Shown here in pieces: positions 19,150 through 27,124 of a DNA stretch of 64,000 nt. Each line of letters starts with the position of its first letter. Position 1 is the stretch's first letter. Origin of the DNA: Myxococcales bacterium (GTDB taxonomy: Bacteria > Myxococcota_A > Polyangia > Polyangiales > Polyangiaceae); contig CAHJWM010000011.1 in assembly GCA_903642325.1 (NCBI GenBank), positions 56,698 through 120,697 on the forward strand, in the 5' to 3' direction. Position numbers and translations under genes: made by a program. The notes beneath the pieces are model-generated. The model saw only the letters and a list, made by a program, of their open reading frames with translations, was not told the origin of the DNA and ran no database searches.

Positions 19150-19989
19150 TCAATTCAGCCAACGGCCATCGGGACCGCGGCCTTTCTGGCCCTCTTCGCC
19201 AGGGCTACTCGGCTTCGCGCGGCCACCTTCGATTACTTTCAGCCGCGAGCGTTCGAGGCGCTTTTTGCGCTGCGCGGCTTCGCGCAGCACCTCCGCATCC
19301 AGACGATTGATGCGCAGCTTCAGCCAGTAACGACGGAGCGGAGATGGCGTGCCCCCACCCAAAAGCCAACCGACCAACGCGCCTCCAAACAGGGCGGGGA
19401 TGCCCTCTGCCGGCGTCGCACGAAAAATCAGATAGAGCAGCGGAGCCGCGAGCACCATCAGGATCATGGTCCGCGGCGTGACCGGCAAGACTCCGTACAA
19501 GCGCACGACGGAGCCCCGATTGTTCAGCGCCCAAGCAACGGTTAGCCCACCCGAGGCCGCGAGCCCCCCGAACCAATAGGGGGCAGCCAGAAAGCGTGCG
19601 ACGCTGGGCGGCAGGGCGAGGTCGAAAAGCACCTGCACGAGCGATGGGATCACCATCAGCCAGAGCAGCAAACGCGTGGTGCGCTTCGGGCCCCAGTCGC
19701 GCTCGAGCGGAACGGCGAAAAAGTACAGGGCCAAAATGACCCCGAACACGTGCCAGAATTGATCGGGCGCTTGCAGCACGGGCGCGGTCACGACCCGCCA
19801 AATCTGCCCGTGCAAAATGAGTAGCGTATTGCCGCAAAACAGCTCGAAGGCTTCGGCAGAGACGCCAGCCCAGTGCATACCTACGGCGAACGCTAGCCAC
19901 AGCCCGCCCACCAAGCACATGGCCACGGTGACGACCTTGCCGGGGCGGGACAAACCAGGCGCGGCGTACTGCCCGGGGTAGTTCGGCAT
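19150..19989 (-). CDS. Rhomboid-like multispanning membrane protein, probably inactive
   Basis: 279 residues from ATG 19989 (MPNYPGQY); an ATG at 20079 would add 30 Arg/Gly-rich residues that look less protein-like. About six hydrophobic segments are seen, starting with VVTVAMCLVGGLWLAFAV. The layout resembles rhomboid/derlin folds: LHGQIWRVVTAPVLQ, a central helix with LAASGGLTVAWAL where rhomboids have GxSG, and a last helix ALFGGALVGWLLGG where active rhomboids have a catalytic His (AHxGG). Here the His position is Leu. A charged tail of about 70 residues follows. Proteolytic activity is therefore doubtful. The assignment to the rhomboid superfamily is by pattern and moderately sure. Confidence 0.7.
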   Translation of the reverse strand: MPNYPGQYAAPGLSRPGKVVTVAMCLVGGLWLAFAVGMHWAGVSAEAFELFCGNTLLILHGQIWRVVTAPVLQAPDQFWHVFGVILALYFFAVPLERDWGPKRTTRLLLWLMVIPSLVQVLFDLALPPSVARFLAAPYWFGGLAASGGLTVAWALNNRGSVVRLYGVLPVTPRTMILMVLAAPLLYLIFRATPAEGIPALFGGALVGWLLGGGTPSPLRRYWLKLRINRLDAEVLREAAQRKKRLERSRLKVIEGGRAKPSSPGEEGQKGRGPDGRWLN

Positions 19990-20097
19990 CTCGCCGGTAC
20001 GGGATAGCTGCGCCCCGCCCCGCCCGCAAGGTTGGCGCCCGAATTTGGCCACACCCCGAGCGAGGCGCGTGCTCGCCATGGGTTTTGCCCGGCGTGC

Positions 20098-20766
20098 CTA
20101 GTGCTCGATAGGCTGAAGCCCGCGGCCGCAGTCATGCGGGGTCTGCGTCAGGCCTTCGTAGCTAACGATGCCATTCAGGGTGTCATCGGCGCCCGCGGCT
20201 CCGGCCCGGTCCTCGGTTACCACCGACGTGGCGCCGCCAAAGCTCACATACGTGCCGCCGTCCATCGTGGGGGACTCCGGGTAGGCGCCGCAGGTCGCGA
20301 CCCAGCGCGGTGAGACCCGTTGCCCAGACACGCTGTCTTGCTGTAGTCGTGCTCCGGGCGCGGCTGGCTCGACCACAGCTTCGCGCGATTTGCCGCCGTT
20401 CGAAGTCTGACCCGCGGACGGTCTGTCATATCCGTCCACCTGCGCAAGGTAGCTACGCCCGGCGACGACGAAGGAGAAAGTGGCAGGGAGCAAGCAGGAG
20501 GTGGGCGGCGAGCTTGCTAGCTGATACCCAGGGTCGGGTACGGCCCCGCTGGCGAGCGGCGTCACATCGAACAGAGTTGCAACGTAGCTCTGCACTTGTC
20601 CTTTATCTTCGCCGCAGCCGAGGTTGCCCAAAAAATCGTCGGGCGAGACCGCGATCAACCTCGGCCGGGTGATCGTGGTGGTGTTGGTCGAGCTGCTACT
20701 GCAAGCGAGCGCAGCGAGCCCCGAGGTGAATCCAAGAACACCAATAAAATAAGAAGCGGCGCGCAT
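20098..20766 (-). CDS. Putative lipoprotein of unknown function
   Basis: 222 residues from the ATG at 20766. The signal peptide is FIGVLGFTSGLAALAC followed by a Ser/Thr run (SSSSTNTTT), typical of a lipoprotein with Cys at about residue 22. The mature part has scattered cysteines (GNLGCGED, PPTSCLLP, VATCGAYP, HDCGRG) that could form two disulfides, and a beta-rich composition (PATFSFVVAGRSYLAQVDGY). No known domain is recognised. It lies between the rhomboid-like gene and a second lipoprotein on the same strand with small gaps, so co-transcription is likely. Confidence 0.72.
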   Translation of the reverse strand: MRAASYFIGVLGFTSGLAALACSSSSTNTTTITRPRLIAVSPDDFLGNLGCGEDKGQVQSYVATLFDVTPLASGAVPDPGYQLASSPPTSCLLPATFSFVVAGRSYLAQVDGYDRPSAGQTSNGGKSREAVVEPAAPGARLQQDSVSGQRVSPRWVATCGAYPESPTMDGGTYVSFGGATSVVTEDRAGAAGADDTLNGIVSYEGLTQTPHDCGRGLQPIEH

Positions 20767-20859
20767 CGGCCGGCTTCGTTTAGCACCGGCGCGTCGATAT
20801 GTGCAGGCGTTTCCCCGCAGGGCGGCAAAACGCGGCGCTGGAGCGGCCACAGGACCGAA

Positions 20860-21345
20860 TCACGCGCCGCCGGCACCGCTCGTATCGTCTGCGCCCGAGC
20901 TGCCGCCTTCACTCGAGCCTCCAGCTGCCGCGGTCGGCAGCAAGAAGGAACACTCTTCGGCATACTCGGGGTTTGCGACGATGTCGCACGCCTTTTTGGC
21001 ACGCGGCGCGCTGACACTTACATTCTCGCAGTGGTCGAGCGCCGTGCTTGCGTCGGCCATGGCACAACTTCCTGCCGCCTGGATGGTGGCCACGCACGCC
21101 TTCAGCGCGGCCGTGCCCGGTGAGGCGACGGCCAGGCCGTGCAGGCATTGGTCGCGGTAGAAACGCTTACACTCGGGGACGTCACTCACGGTGCCGCAAC
21201 TTAGCGCCGCGCTGCAGCGCGCCTGTTCGATCTCGCGGCACTCGTCGATGCCTTTGGCGTCGGTGCCGCAGCCAGCCGCGCTCGCTAGCGTGAAGGCGCA
21301 AACGCCCGAGAGCAGCGTGCAGGAGATGACGGACCATACGCTCAT
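20860..21345 (-). CDS. Cys-rich lipoprotein of unknown function
   Basis: 161 residues. The signal peptide (LLSGVCAFTLASAAGCG) has a good lipobox (SAAGC). The mature part contains eight or so Cys in a helical pattern (CREIEQARCSAALSCG, CKRFYRDQCLHGL, KACVATIQAAGSCAMAD, HCENV, KACDIV, EECSFLL), like small disulfide-stabilised helical domains found in many myxobacterial lipoproteins. The C-terminus is a Gly/Ser-rich tail. It is probably in a transcription unit with the lipoprotein downstream. Function unknown. Confidence 0.75.
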   Translation of the reverse strand: MSVWSVISCTLLSGVCAFTLASAAGCGTDAKGIDECREIEQARCSAALSCGTVSDVPECKRFYRDQCLHGLAVASPGTAALKACVATIQAAGSCAMADASTALDHCENVSVSAPRAKKACDIVANPEYAEECSFLLPTAAAGGSSEGGSSGADDTSGAGGA

Positions 21346-21449
21346 GCCTTGCCGGCTAGCACGCTTCGCTCATGCGGGGCGAGTTTCGCGCGGTGCTCGC
21401 GGGCAGCGCGCGCAGTTGGGCCGCGCGCGCCGGCACGCTACGCTCGGCC

Positions 21450-22337
21450 ATGCCCTCTGCGATCGTGCTGTGTGCGGGTTTTGGCCGTCGCCTGCGCCCG
21501 CTCACCGATGAGCTTCCCAAGCCTCTCGTGCCGGTCGGCGATCGCTCGATCTTGGAGCACGCGCTCGAGCGCTTGAGCCGCTCGGGGTTCTCGGAAGTCG
21601 CCATCAACGTGCACCACTTGGCGGGCCAATTCGACGCGGCGCTTTCGCGCGTGCGCTCGCTCACGCGGCTTTGCGTCGTCACCGAGGGCGAGATCAAGGG
21701 CACGGCGGGCGGCGTTGCGGGAGCGCGCGGGGCGCTCGAGGGCGCTCCGGTCTTGGTCTGGAACGGAGATATCTTGGTCGATCCTCCGATTGACCAGCTT
21801 TTGGTGGGGACTGCGCCCAATTCTCTGTGCTTGAGCGTCGCTCCGCGTGCTTCGGGTGAGGGCACGGTGGGTCTGGACGAGCGCGGTCACATCGTCCGGC
21901 TGCGCGGCGAGCGTTTCGGAGACGAGGTGGAGGGAGGCGATTACGTCGGAGTTCTGGCGCTCGGCGCGGAGGTGCTGGCGGCCCTGCCCGAGCGTGGTTG
22001 CTTGGTCGGCGACGTCGCGTTGCCGCGCCTGCGTGCCGGCGCTGTCCTGACCAGCGCAAGGGTGAGCGGCCCTTGGACGGACGCCGGCGACCCATGTCGC
22101 CTATTGGACGCGAATCTGGCCTGGCTACGCGCACGCGGAGAGGCTGCCTTCGTGGCCGGCGGAGCAGAGGTCGCGCCCACGGTGAAGCTGTGGGAATGCG
22201 TGGTCGGCGCGGGCGCCCGCGTCTTGGGGCTGGGCGTGCTCGAACGCTGCCTCGTGTGCGCAGGAGCAACGGTAGAGGCGCCGCTGAGCGACGCTATAGT
22301 CGCGCCGAGCGGCCGAGTGATCCCTCGCCATGCTTGA
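21450..22337 (+). CDS. Sugar-phosphate nucleotidyltransferase (mannose-1-phosphate guanylyltransferase-like)
   Basis: 295 residues from ATG 21450, immediately before the catalytic loop; an in-frame ATG at 21372 would add an Arg/Ala-rich stretch. The signature IVLCAGFGRRLRPLTDELPK followed by PLVPVGDRSILEHAL is the NDP-sugar pyrophosphorylase loop, and VWNGDILVDPP carries the metal-binding Asp. The C-terminal 60 residues (KLWECVVGAGARVLGLGVLE, then CLVCAGATVEAPLSDAIV) resemble a short left-handed beta helix. It makes an activated sugar nucleotide; the substrate cannot be told from sequence. It overlaps pabB by 8 bases. Confidence 0.87.
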   Translation: MPSAIVLCAGFGRRLRPLTDELPKPLVPVGDRSILEHALERLSRSGFSEVAINVHHLAGQFDAALSRVRSLTRLCVVTEGEIKGTAGGVAGARGALEGAPVLVWNGDILVDPPIDQLLVGTAPNSLCLSVAPRASGEGTVGLDERGHIVRLRGERFGDEVEGGDYVGVLALGAEVLAALPERGCLVGDVALPRLRAGAVLTSARVSGPWTDAGDPCRLLDANLAWLRARGEAAFVAGGAEVAPTVKLWECVVGAGARVLGLGVLERCLVCAGATVEAPLSDAIVAPSGRVIPRHA

Positions 22338-23619
22338 GGAGCTGCGGGTCGACTTGTCGGCGGAGAGCGCTGACCCCGTGCGGCTGGCGCAGCGCCTGCG
22401 GGGCCGGCCGTGGGTCTCGCTGTGGTGGGGGAAGCAGGGGGCTCGCGCCTACTTGGCCTGCGACCCGGTCGAGCACAGCCACGCGCTCGACCCAGAGCCT
22501 GCGTTGCCGCTAGCAGCCGGCTCGCCCTTGGCGGCCACGCCGCGTTGGGTGGGGTTGCTGCCCTACGAATGCCGGCGCGACCTGGAGCGCGCGACCCACG
22601 GCGCCTTACGTCGCGCGCCGCACGTGGTCGAGCCGCACTGGCTGCGTTACTCCGCAGTCGCGGTGATCGAAGCGGGGGAGGTGCGTGTGGTGGGGGAGGA
22701 CCGTCAGCTCGCCGAGGAGCTTGCAGCGCGACTCGGCGAGCCCGCGCCGACGACGCCGACCGTCGCCATGCGCGCGCGTGGCGCCTTCGAGGATCCGGCG
22801 CTGCATCGCGCGCGCATTCGCCGCGCGCTCGAACACGTGCGCTCAGGCGAGCTCTATCAGGTCAATTTGGCGCGCCGCTTCGAGCTCGAGGTGCGCGGAG
22901 CGGCGTGGGACGTGCTCGCGCGCTTGCTCGAGCGGGGCCGGCCGCCCTACGCCGCCGCCCTCTCCTGGGGGGACTTGGACGTAATCTCGCTGTCGCCGGA
23001 ATTGTTCCTGAGTACGGACACTTCTGGGTCGATCTCGACGTCACCAATCAAGGGTACACGGCCGCGCACGGGGGACGCCGAGTCGGACGCGCAGCGCAGC
23101 CGTGAGCTCGAGCTGGATCCGAAAGAGCGAGCCGAGCTGACCATGGTGCTCGACGTGGAGCGGAACGATCTGGCGCGCCTCGCGCGCCCCGGCACAGTGA
23201 GCCTTGCCGTGCCGCCGCATGTCGAGCCACATGGCACGGTGCTGCACCGCGTCGCGACCCTACGGGCCGAGCTGCGCTCGGGGGTGACGCGTCACGAGCT
23301 CCTGCAGTGCATGTTGCCGAGCGGCAGCGTGACGGGGGCCCCGAAGGTGCGGGCCATGGACCTTATCGCCGAGCTCGAGCCCGAGCGGCGCGGCTTGTAT
23401 ACCGGTGCCTTCGGCTCGCTCGCCCACGACGGTAGCTTAGAGCTGGGCATGGCGATCCGGACGCTGACGGTCCGCGCCGGACAGGCCCACTATTGGGCCG
23501 GGGGCGGTATCGTCGCCGACAGCGATCCGGAGCGGGAAGTGCAGGAGACTTTGTGGAAGGCCGAGGCGCTGTTGGGCGTGCTCGCGCAGGCCAGCGGCGG
23601 GGCCTCGTCCCGTCGATAG
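22330..23619 (+). CDS. pabB: Aminodeoxychorismate synthase component I
   Basis: 429 residues. The chorismate-binding domain occupies the C-terminal two thirds: HVRSGELYQVNLARRFEL, SLSPELFLS, TSPIKGTRPR, LVDVERNDLAR-like (here MVLDVERNDLARLAR), LPSGSVTGAPKVRAMDLI and GGGIVADSDPEREVQETLWK. The Lys in PIKGT is the residue that separates PabB from anthranilate synthase TrpE (PIAGT), so PabB is preferred. It makes 4-amino-4-deoxychorismate for folate. The N-terminal region is shorter than in E. coli. No pabA or pabC is adjacent. It is coupled by overlap to the nucleotidyltransferase, an unrelated pathway. Confidence 0.9.
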   Translation: MLEELRVDLSAESADPVRLAQRLRGRPWVSLWWGKQGARAYLACDPVEHSHALDPEPALPLAAGSPLAATPRWVGLLPYECRRDLERATHGALRRAPHVVEPHWLRYSAVAVIEAGEVRVVGEDRQLAEELAARLGEPAPTTPTVAMRARGAFEDPALHRARIRRALEHVRSGELYQVNLARRFELEVRGAAWDVLARLLERGRPPYAAALSWGDLDVISLSPELFLSTDTSGSISTSPIKGTRPRTGDAESDAQRSRELELDPKERAELTMVLDVERNDLARLARPGTVSLAVPPHVEPHGTVLHRVATLRAELRSGVTRHELLQCMLPSGSVTGAPKVRAMDLIAELEPERRGLYTGAFGSLAHDGSLELGMAIRTLTVRAGQAHYWAGGGIVADSDPEREVQETLWKAEALLGVLAQASGGASSRR

Positions 23620-23671
23620 GCGTTCGAAAACTGGGCCAATTTTCGAGCGCGGCGTATCCCTGTCGAACCGC

Positions 23672-24526
23672 ATGACGTCGTCGAATCTCCGCGACTTGGA
23701 GCAAATCCAAGAAGAAGACCCGGGCGCGCGCTCGTCCAGCTCGTCTAGGCTCGGCGCCTTGCTCTTGGCATCCTTGGGCGGGGCCGCCCTCGTGACCGTG
23801 GCCGTGGTGATGGCCAAGCGCATCGGCCCGCCTGCCCGAGCGGAGCGCGATCCGCTTGCCGAGCTGGTGAGGAGCGCCAAAAATACGTCGACGCCCGCTG
23901 GACAACTAGACGGCCGAGACGTCACGTTTCCGGGCATTCTGAGCGACTCTCAGAAGCCTACCACCGCGTTGGCCGCCGTGAAGGACGAGCGCGGGCGGCT
24001 CGTTGAATTACCCGGCGCGGATCAGCCTTCCGCCATTCCGAGCTCGCCGCCTCCGCCGATGGATCGCTTACCCGTCGTGCCACTGCCAGTCGGCACCTTG
24101 CTTAGTGCGACGCCGGTGACGACCGACCCAAAAGATTCGCTGACGGTCATGGCGCAATCGGCATCCACCTTGGCGGAGGGGGCTTTGCTGGCGCCGTCGG
24201 GCATGGAAGGGGGCTACCAGCTGCAGGTGGCTAGCTACCGCGACCAAAGCGATGCCGACCGCTTGGTCGAGGACCTGCGCAAACGTGGCCACCGCGCCTT
24301 CCGTCAAGCGGCTTATGTACCCGACCGCGGCCTGTGGCAGCGCGTGCGCATCGGCCCGTTCAAAAGCAAATTCGAGGCCGCCGAGTACAAGGCCAAGTTC
24401 GAACGCGCCGAACGCCTGTCGCCATTCCTCGTTGATCCGGACAAGGTGAAGCAGGCCGAAGATCAGCGGGCGATGCGCATCGCCAAGGCCAAGAAGTATC
24501 GCCACATCATGGAGACTCCGCAATAA
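23672..24526 (+). CDS. SPOR-domain membrane protein
   Basis: 284 residues. A short cytoplasmic N-terminus precedes one membrane helix (about 27-47, LGALLLASLGGAALVTVAVV). A Pro-rich periplasmic linker follows, and the C-terminal SPOR domain spans about 188-265 (YQLQVASYRDQSDADRLVED, then QRVRIGPFKSKFEAAEYKAK). SPOR domains bind denuded peptidoglycan at division septa, so a role in division or cell-wall remodelling is likely, as for FtsN-like proteins, but the domain alone does not identify a specific member. It follows pabB by 52 bases. Confidence 0.88.
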   Translation: MTSSNLRDLEQIQEEDPGARSSSSSRLGALLLASLGGAALVTVAVVMAKRIGPPARAERDPLAELVRSAKNTSTPAGQLDGRDVTFPGILSDSQKPTTALAAVKDERGRLVELPGADQPSAIPSSPPPPMDRLPVVPLPVGTLLSATPVTTDPKDSLTVMAQSASTLAEGALLAPSGMEGGYQLQVASYRDQSDADRLVEDLRKRGHRAFRQAAYVPDRGLWQRVRIGPFKSKFEAAEYKAKFERAERLSPFLVDPDKVKQAEDQRAMRIAKAKKYRHIMETPQ

Positions 24527-24541
24527 TCCTCAGCAGCGGAC

Positions 24542-24564
24542 GCGGTGCGGACCGGGCGCACCGC
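24542..24564. terminator. Stem-loop between convergent genes
   Basis: GCGGTGCG (24542-24549) pairs perfectly with CGCACCGC (24557-24564) around a 7-base loop. It lies 15 bases after the SPOR gene and 35 bases from the stop of the converging gene. No clear T-run, so terminator function is only plausible. Confidence 0.4.
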
Positions 24565-24598
24565 AAATCAGCAGGAATGCGGCAAGTGGTTGTCGTTC

Positions 24599-25735
24599 TC
24601 AGCCCTTGTTTTTTTTGGACAGCTGTTGGCGGACGGCTTGGCCGATGGCCGCGCTCACGTTCTTGCTCTTCGACAAGATGCGCAGGTCACTGTCGCGCAA
24701 GTGCGGGATCAGTCTCGTCGAAAAGGTGAGTGGTGTGCGCGGATTCATGACCAAGTTGATCTTGACCTGGTAGCTGCGCGTAAATTCGCGATTTAGCGCG
24801 ATCTGCCGGAGCACGTCGTCGGACACCGCGCGGCTGGCGCTGATCTGCGCGGCCTCGTTCTCCCGCATCAATGGGCTCTTTACGGCTGCGGTTGCGACCA
24901 ACCGATTCGGATCGCGCACGAGGATCAAGCGTTCTCCGGTGCTGCCCAGCGTGGCGGCACGGATCTTTTGGCTGACGGTCATTTGGGCAAGCTTGGCGTG
25001 GAGGGGCAATACTGCCTCCTTCACTTTCTCTGTGCCCTCGTCATCGACCTCGTGGGTATCGGGATTTTCGGCGTCGAGCTTGAGTTTTTCGCCAAGCAGG
25101 TTGGCTTCTTTGAACAGGATGTCGTCGAAGTACGGCTCCTCCGCCGGCTCCATGATGAGCTCATTCTTGATCGCTTGCGCGGCCTCGGCGAAGGCTGGGA
25201 TCTTCAGCTCCAAGTTGTGTCGAACCGCGAGCTCGACCAAGCGATCCGCAGTCGACATGCGGACGCGCTTGTTCATGTAAAGCTTCTCGATCACGGTCGG
25301 GCTCTTCAGCATCAGCTCTTCATTGGTGGCGATGAGCTCGCCCGCGCGCTCGTCGGCGGCGTCCGCCATGAGCTCCAGAGCGCCGATCGAGATGCGCGGC
25401 ATGCGCAGTAGGGCTGTCACCACCTCGTAATCGTTTGGGTAGGCCCGGCTTAGCTCGAGAATCACGCTGCCCGGCAGCTCGGCGGTAAGTGCACCGTGCA
25501 AGATGGGCGGCGGCAACTTGGCCAGCGTGGCGCGCGCTGTCTCGGCGAGCTTCGGGTCGTCGCTGAGTGCCAGCAGGCAGACGACGATCACGATGTCGCC
25601 CGGCTTCGCGCCAGGGATCACGCCTCGCGCGGCCATCAGCTTCATGGCCGCGGGCGCGCCCGCGGACAGCACACGCCGAGCGGCGGGCGGCAGCTTGTCG
25701 AGCTCGACGTCCACGGCTTGCGAGTCAGCTTGCAT
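24599..25735 (-). CDS. Conserved-looking helical protein of unknown function
   Basis: 378 residues from ATG 25735; the frame remains open upstream but that part enters the promoter region of the divergent SPFH gene. The sequence is almost entirely helical with repeat-like units in the first 240 residues (DDPKLAETARATLAKLPPPI, LSRAYPNDYEVVTALLRMPR, LIATNEELMLKSPTVIEKLY), reminiscent of HEAT/ARM-like or DUF2336-like solenoids. An acidic linker follows, then a well-folded C-terminus (TVSQKIRAATLGSTGERLIL, VRDPNRLVATAAVKSP) and a Lys-rich end. No enzyme motif is seen. I do not recognise a named family; a scaffolding role is a guess. Confidence 0.78.
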   Translation of the reverse strand: MQADSQAVDVELDKLPPAARRVLSAGAPAAMKLMAARGVIPGAKPGDIVIVVCLLALSDDPKLAETARATLAKLPPPILHGALTAELPGSVILELSRAYPNDYEVVTALLRMPRISIGALELMADAADERAGELIATNEELMLKSPTVIEKLYMNKRVRMSTADRLVELAVRHNLELKIPAFAEAAQAIKNELIMEPAEEPYFDDILFKEANLLGEKLKLDAENPDTHEVDDEGTEKVKEAVLPLHAKLAQMTVSQKIRAATLGSTGERLILVRDPNRLVATAAVKSPLMRENEAAQISASRAVSDDVLRQIALNREFTRSYQVKINLVMNPRTPLTFSTRLIPHLRDSDLRILSKSKNVSAAIGQAVRQQLSKKNKG

Positions 25736-25838
25736 AACGGGGAGCGGGCAACCGTAGCAGCTCGCGCCGCCCGGGGTATGGTGATAATCTAGGGCCAAGA
25801 AACGCATTTTCACCGCAGAAGGAGCTCGAGAAGTCAGC

Positions 25839-27062
25839 ATGGGCATCATGGATTTCGTCAAGGGCGGCGTGCAGCGGATGATGATCGCGCGCCCCGACTC
25901 GGAGAAGAGCAAGATCGTCTACAAGCACCCGGACCAGAACTTCCCGTTCTGGAGCCAGCTCACCGTAGACTCCGACGAGGTCGCGCTGTTCTTCAAGAAC
26001 GGCAGTTACGTCGCGGCCCTAGGTAGCCAGGGCTCGCCTCACACGCTGCAGGCCGGCAACTACCCGTTCATCGGCAAGCTCATCGACTCGTTCACCGGCG
26101 GAAACTACTTCATCAGCGAGATTTTCTTCGTCACCACCCGTGACGTCTTCAATCAAGCATTCGGCGACCAGATTGGCTCCATGCGTGACCCGGAGCTGGA
26201 CATTCGCGTCACCCCGCGCGCCTTCGGTACGTATTCGTTTCGCGTCGTAGACCCGGTCAAATTCGTGATTGGTTTCGTGGGCCAAGGCGGTGGCAACGTG
26301 GAACAAAGCATGAACTGGGTCCGGGACATGCTGTTCATGGGCCTGAAGTCCACGCTCAGCCGCCTGATCAAAGCGGGTGAATTGACGCTGATGGACGTGG
26401 GTGGCTGTGGCCCCGAAGTGGCTCGCGCTATCGTCAATGACTGTCCGGATCTATCGAGCATCGGTGTCCAAGTCACCGCTATCGCCAAGCTGAACATCAG
26501 CTTGAACGACGAAGACCAAAAGCGCGTCGATGAGATGCAGGATCAGATCGTGCAAGCCAAGATCGACGCTCGCAAGGCCAAGATCGGAATCTCGCAAGCG
26601 GAGGCTCGAGCCCAACAACGCCAATTCGAGCTCGATCAAGATTTCATGAATCGGCAGCGCTACGTGAACCAGATGGATGTCGGGCGGTACCAGCAGTACG
26701 CTCAGGCAGAGGCGACACTGGGCCTCGGCCAAGGCATGGCCAAAGGCGGGGACGCGACGGCTGCGGGCGGGTTGGCGTCAGGCATGGCCCTCGGCGCAGG
26801 CCTCAATTATGGAGCACGCCAAGCCGTGCCCTATGTTCCGGGTCCAAGCGCTCCGCCCGGCTACCCCCCGCCCGGCTATGTGCAGGCCTATCCGCCGCCT
26901 GGCTATGGCCCGCCTCCCGGCTACGCGCCGGCGGCGGGCGGCTACGGCCCTCCGCCCACTAGTCCCGGCGCGGCGCCATTGCGCTGCCCAGCGTGCGGCG
27001 CCGCGAATCCCGCGAGCGCGCGTTTCTGCGCTGAGTGTGGGCATCAGGTGGCACCGGGCTGA
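25839..27062 (+). CDS. SPFH-domain protein with C-terminal zinc ribbon
   Basis: 407 residues. It belongs to the YdjI/virion-core-like branch of SPFH (band 7) proteins: a conserved N-terminus (IMDFVKGGVQRMMIARPDSE, SQLTVDSDEVALFFKNG), then a band-7 core (FFVTTRDVFNQAFG, RAFGTYSFRVVDPVKFV) and a long amphipathic helical region (about 225-290). A Gly/Ala segment and a Pro/Tyr/Gly-rich repeat (PPGYGPPPGYAPA) lead to a double-Cys ribbon (CPACGAANPASARFCAECGH). It has no N-terminal membrane helix. SPFH proteins form membrane-associated oligomers or cages. GAAGGAG lies upstream of the ATG. The kinase gene 62 bases downstream also carries a zinc ribbon. Confidence 0.87.
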   Translation: MGIMDFVKGGVQRMMIARPDSEKSKIVYKHPDQNFPFWSQLTVDSDEVALFFKNGSYVAALGSQGSPHTLQAGNYPFIGKLIDSFTGGNYFISEIFFVTTRDVFNQAFGDQIGSMRDPELDIRVTPRAFGTYSFRVVDPVKFVIGFVGQGGGNVEQSMNWVRDMLFMGLKSTLSRLIKAGELTLMDVGGCGPEVARAIVNDCPDLSSIGVQVTAIAKLNISLNDEDQKRVDEMQDQIVQAKIDARKAKIGISQAEARAQQRQFELDQDFMNRQRYVNQMDVGRYQQYAQAEATLGLGQGMAKGGDATAAGGLASGMALGAGLNYGARQAVPYVPGPSAPPGYPPPGYVQAYPPPGYGPPPGYAPAAGGYGPPPTSPGAAPLRCPACGAANPASARFCAECGHQVAPG

Positions 27063-27124
27063 GCAAAGCCGCCGAGCTCGGCAAAACGCCAGCGGTCGGT
27101 GCTACATTTAGCGCTGCGCGAATC

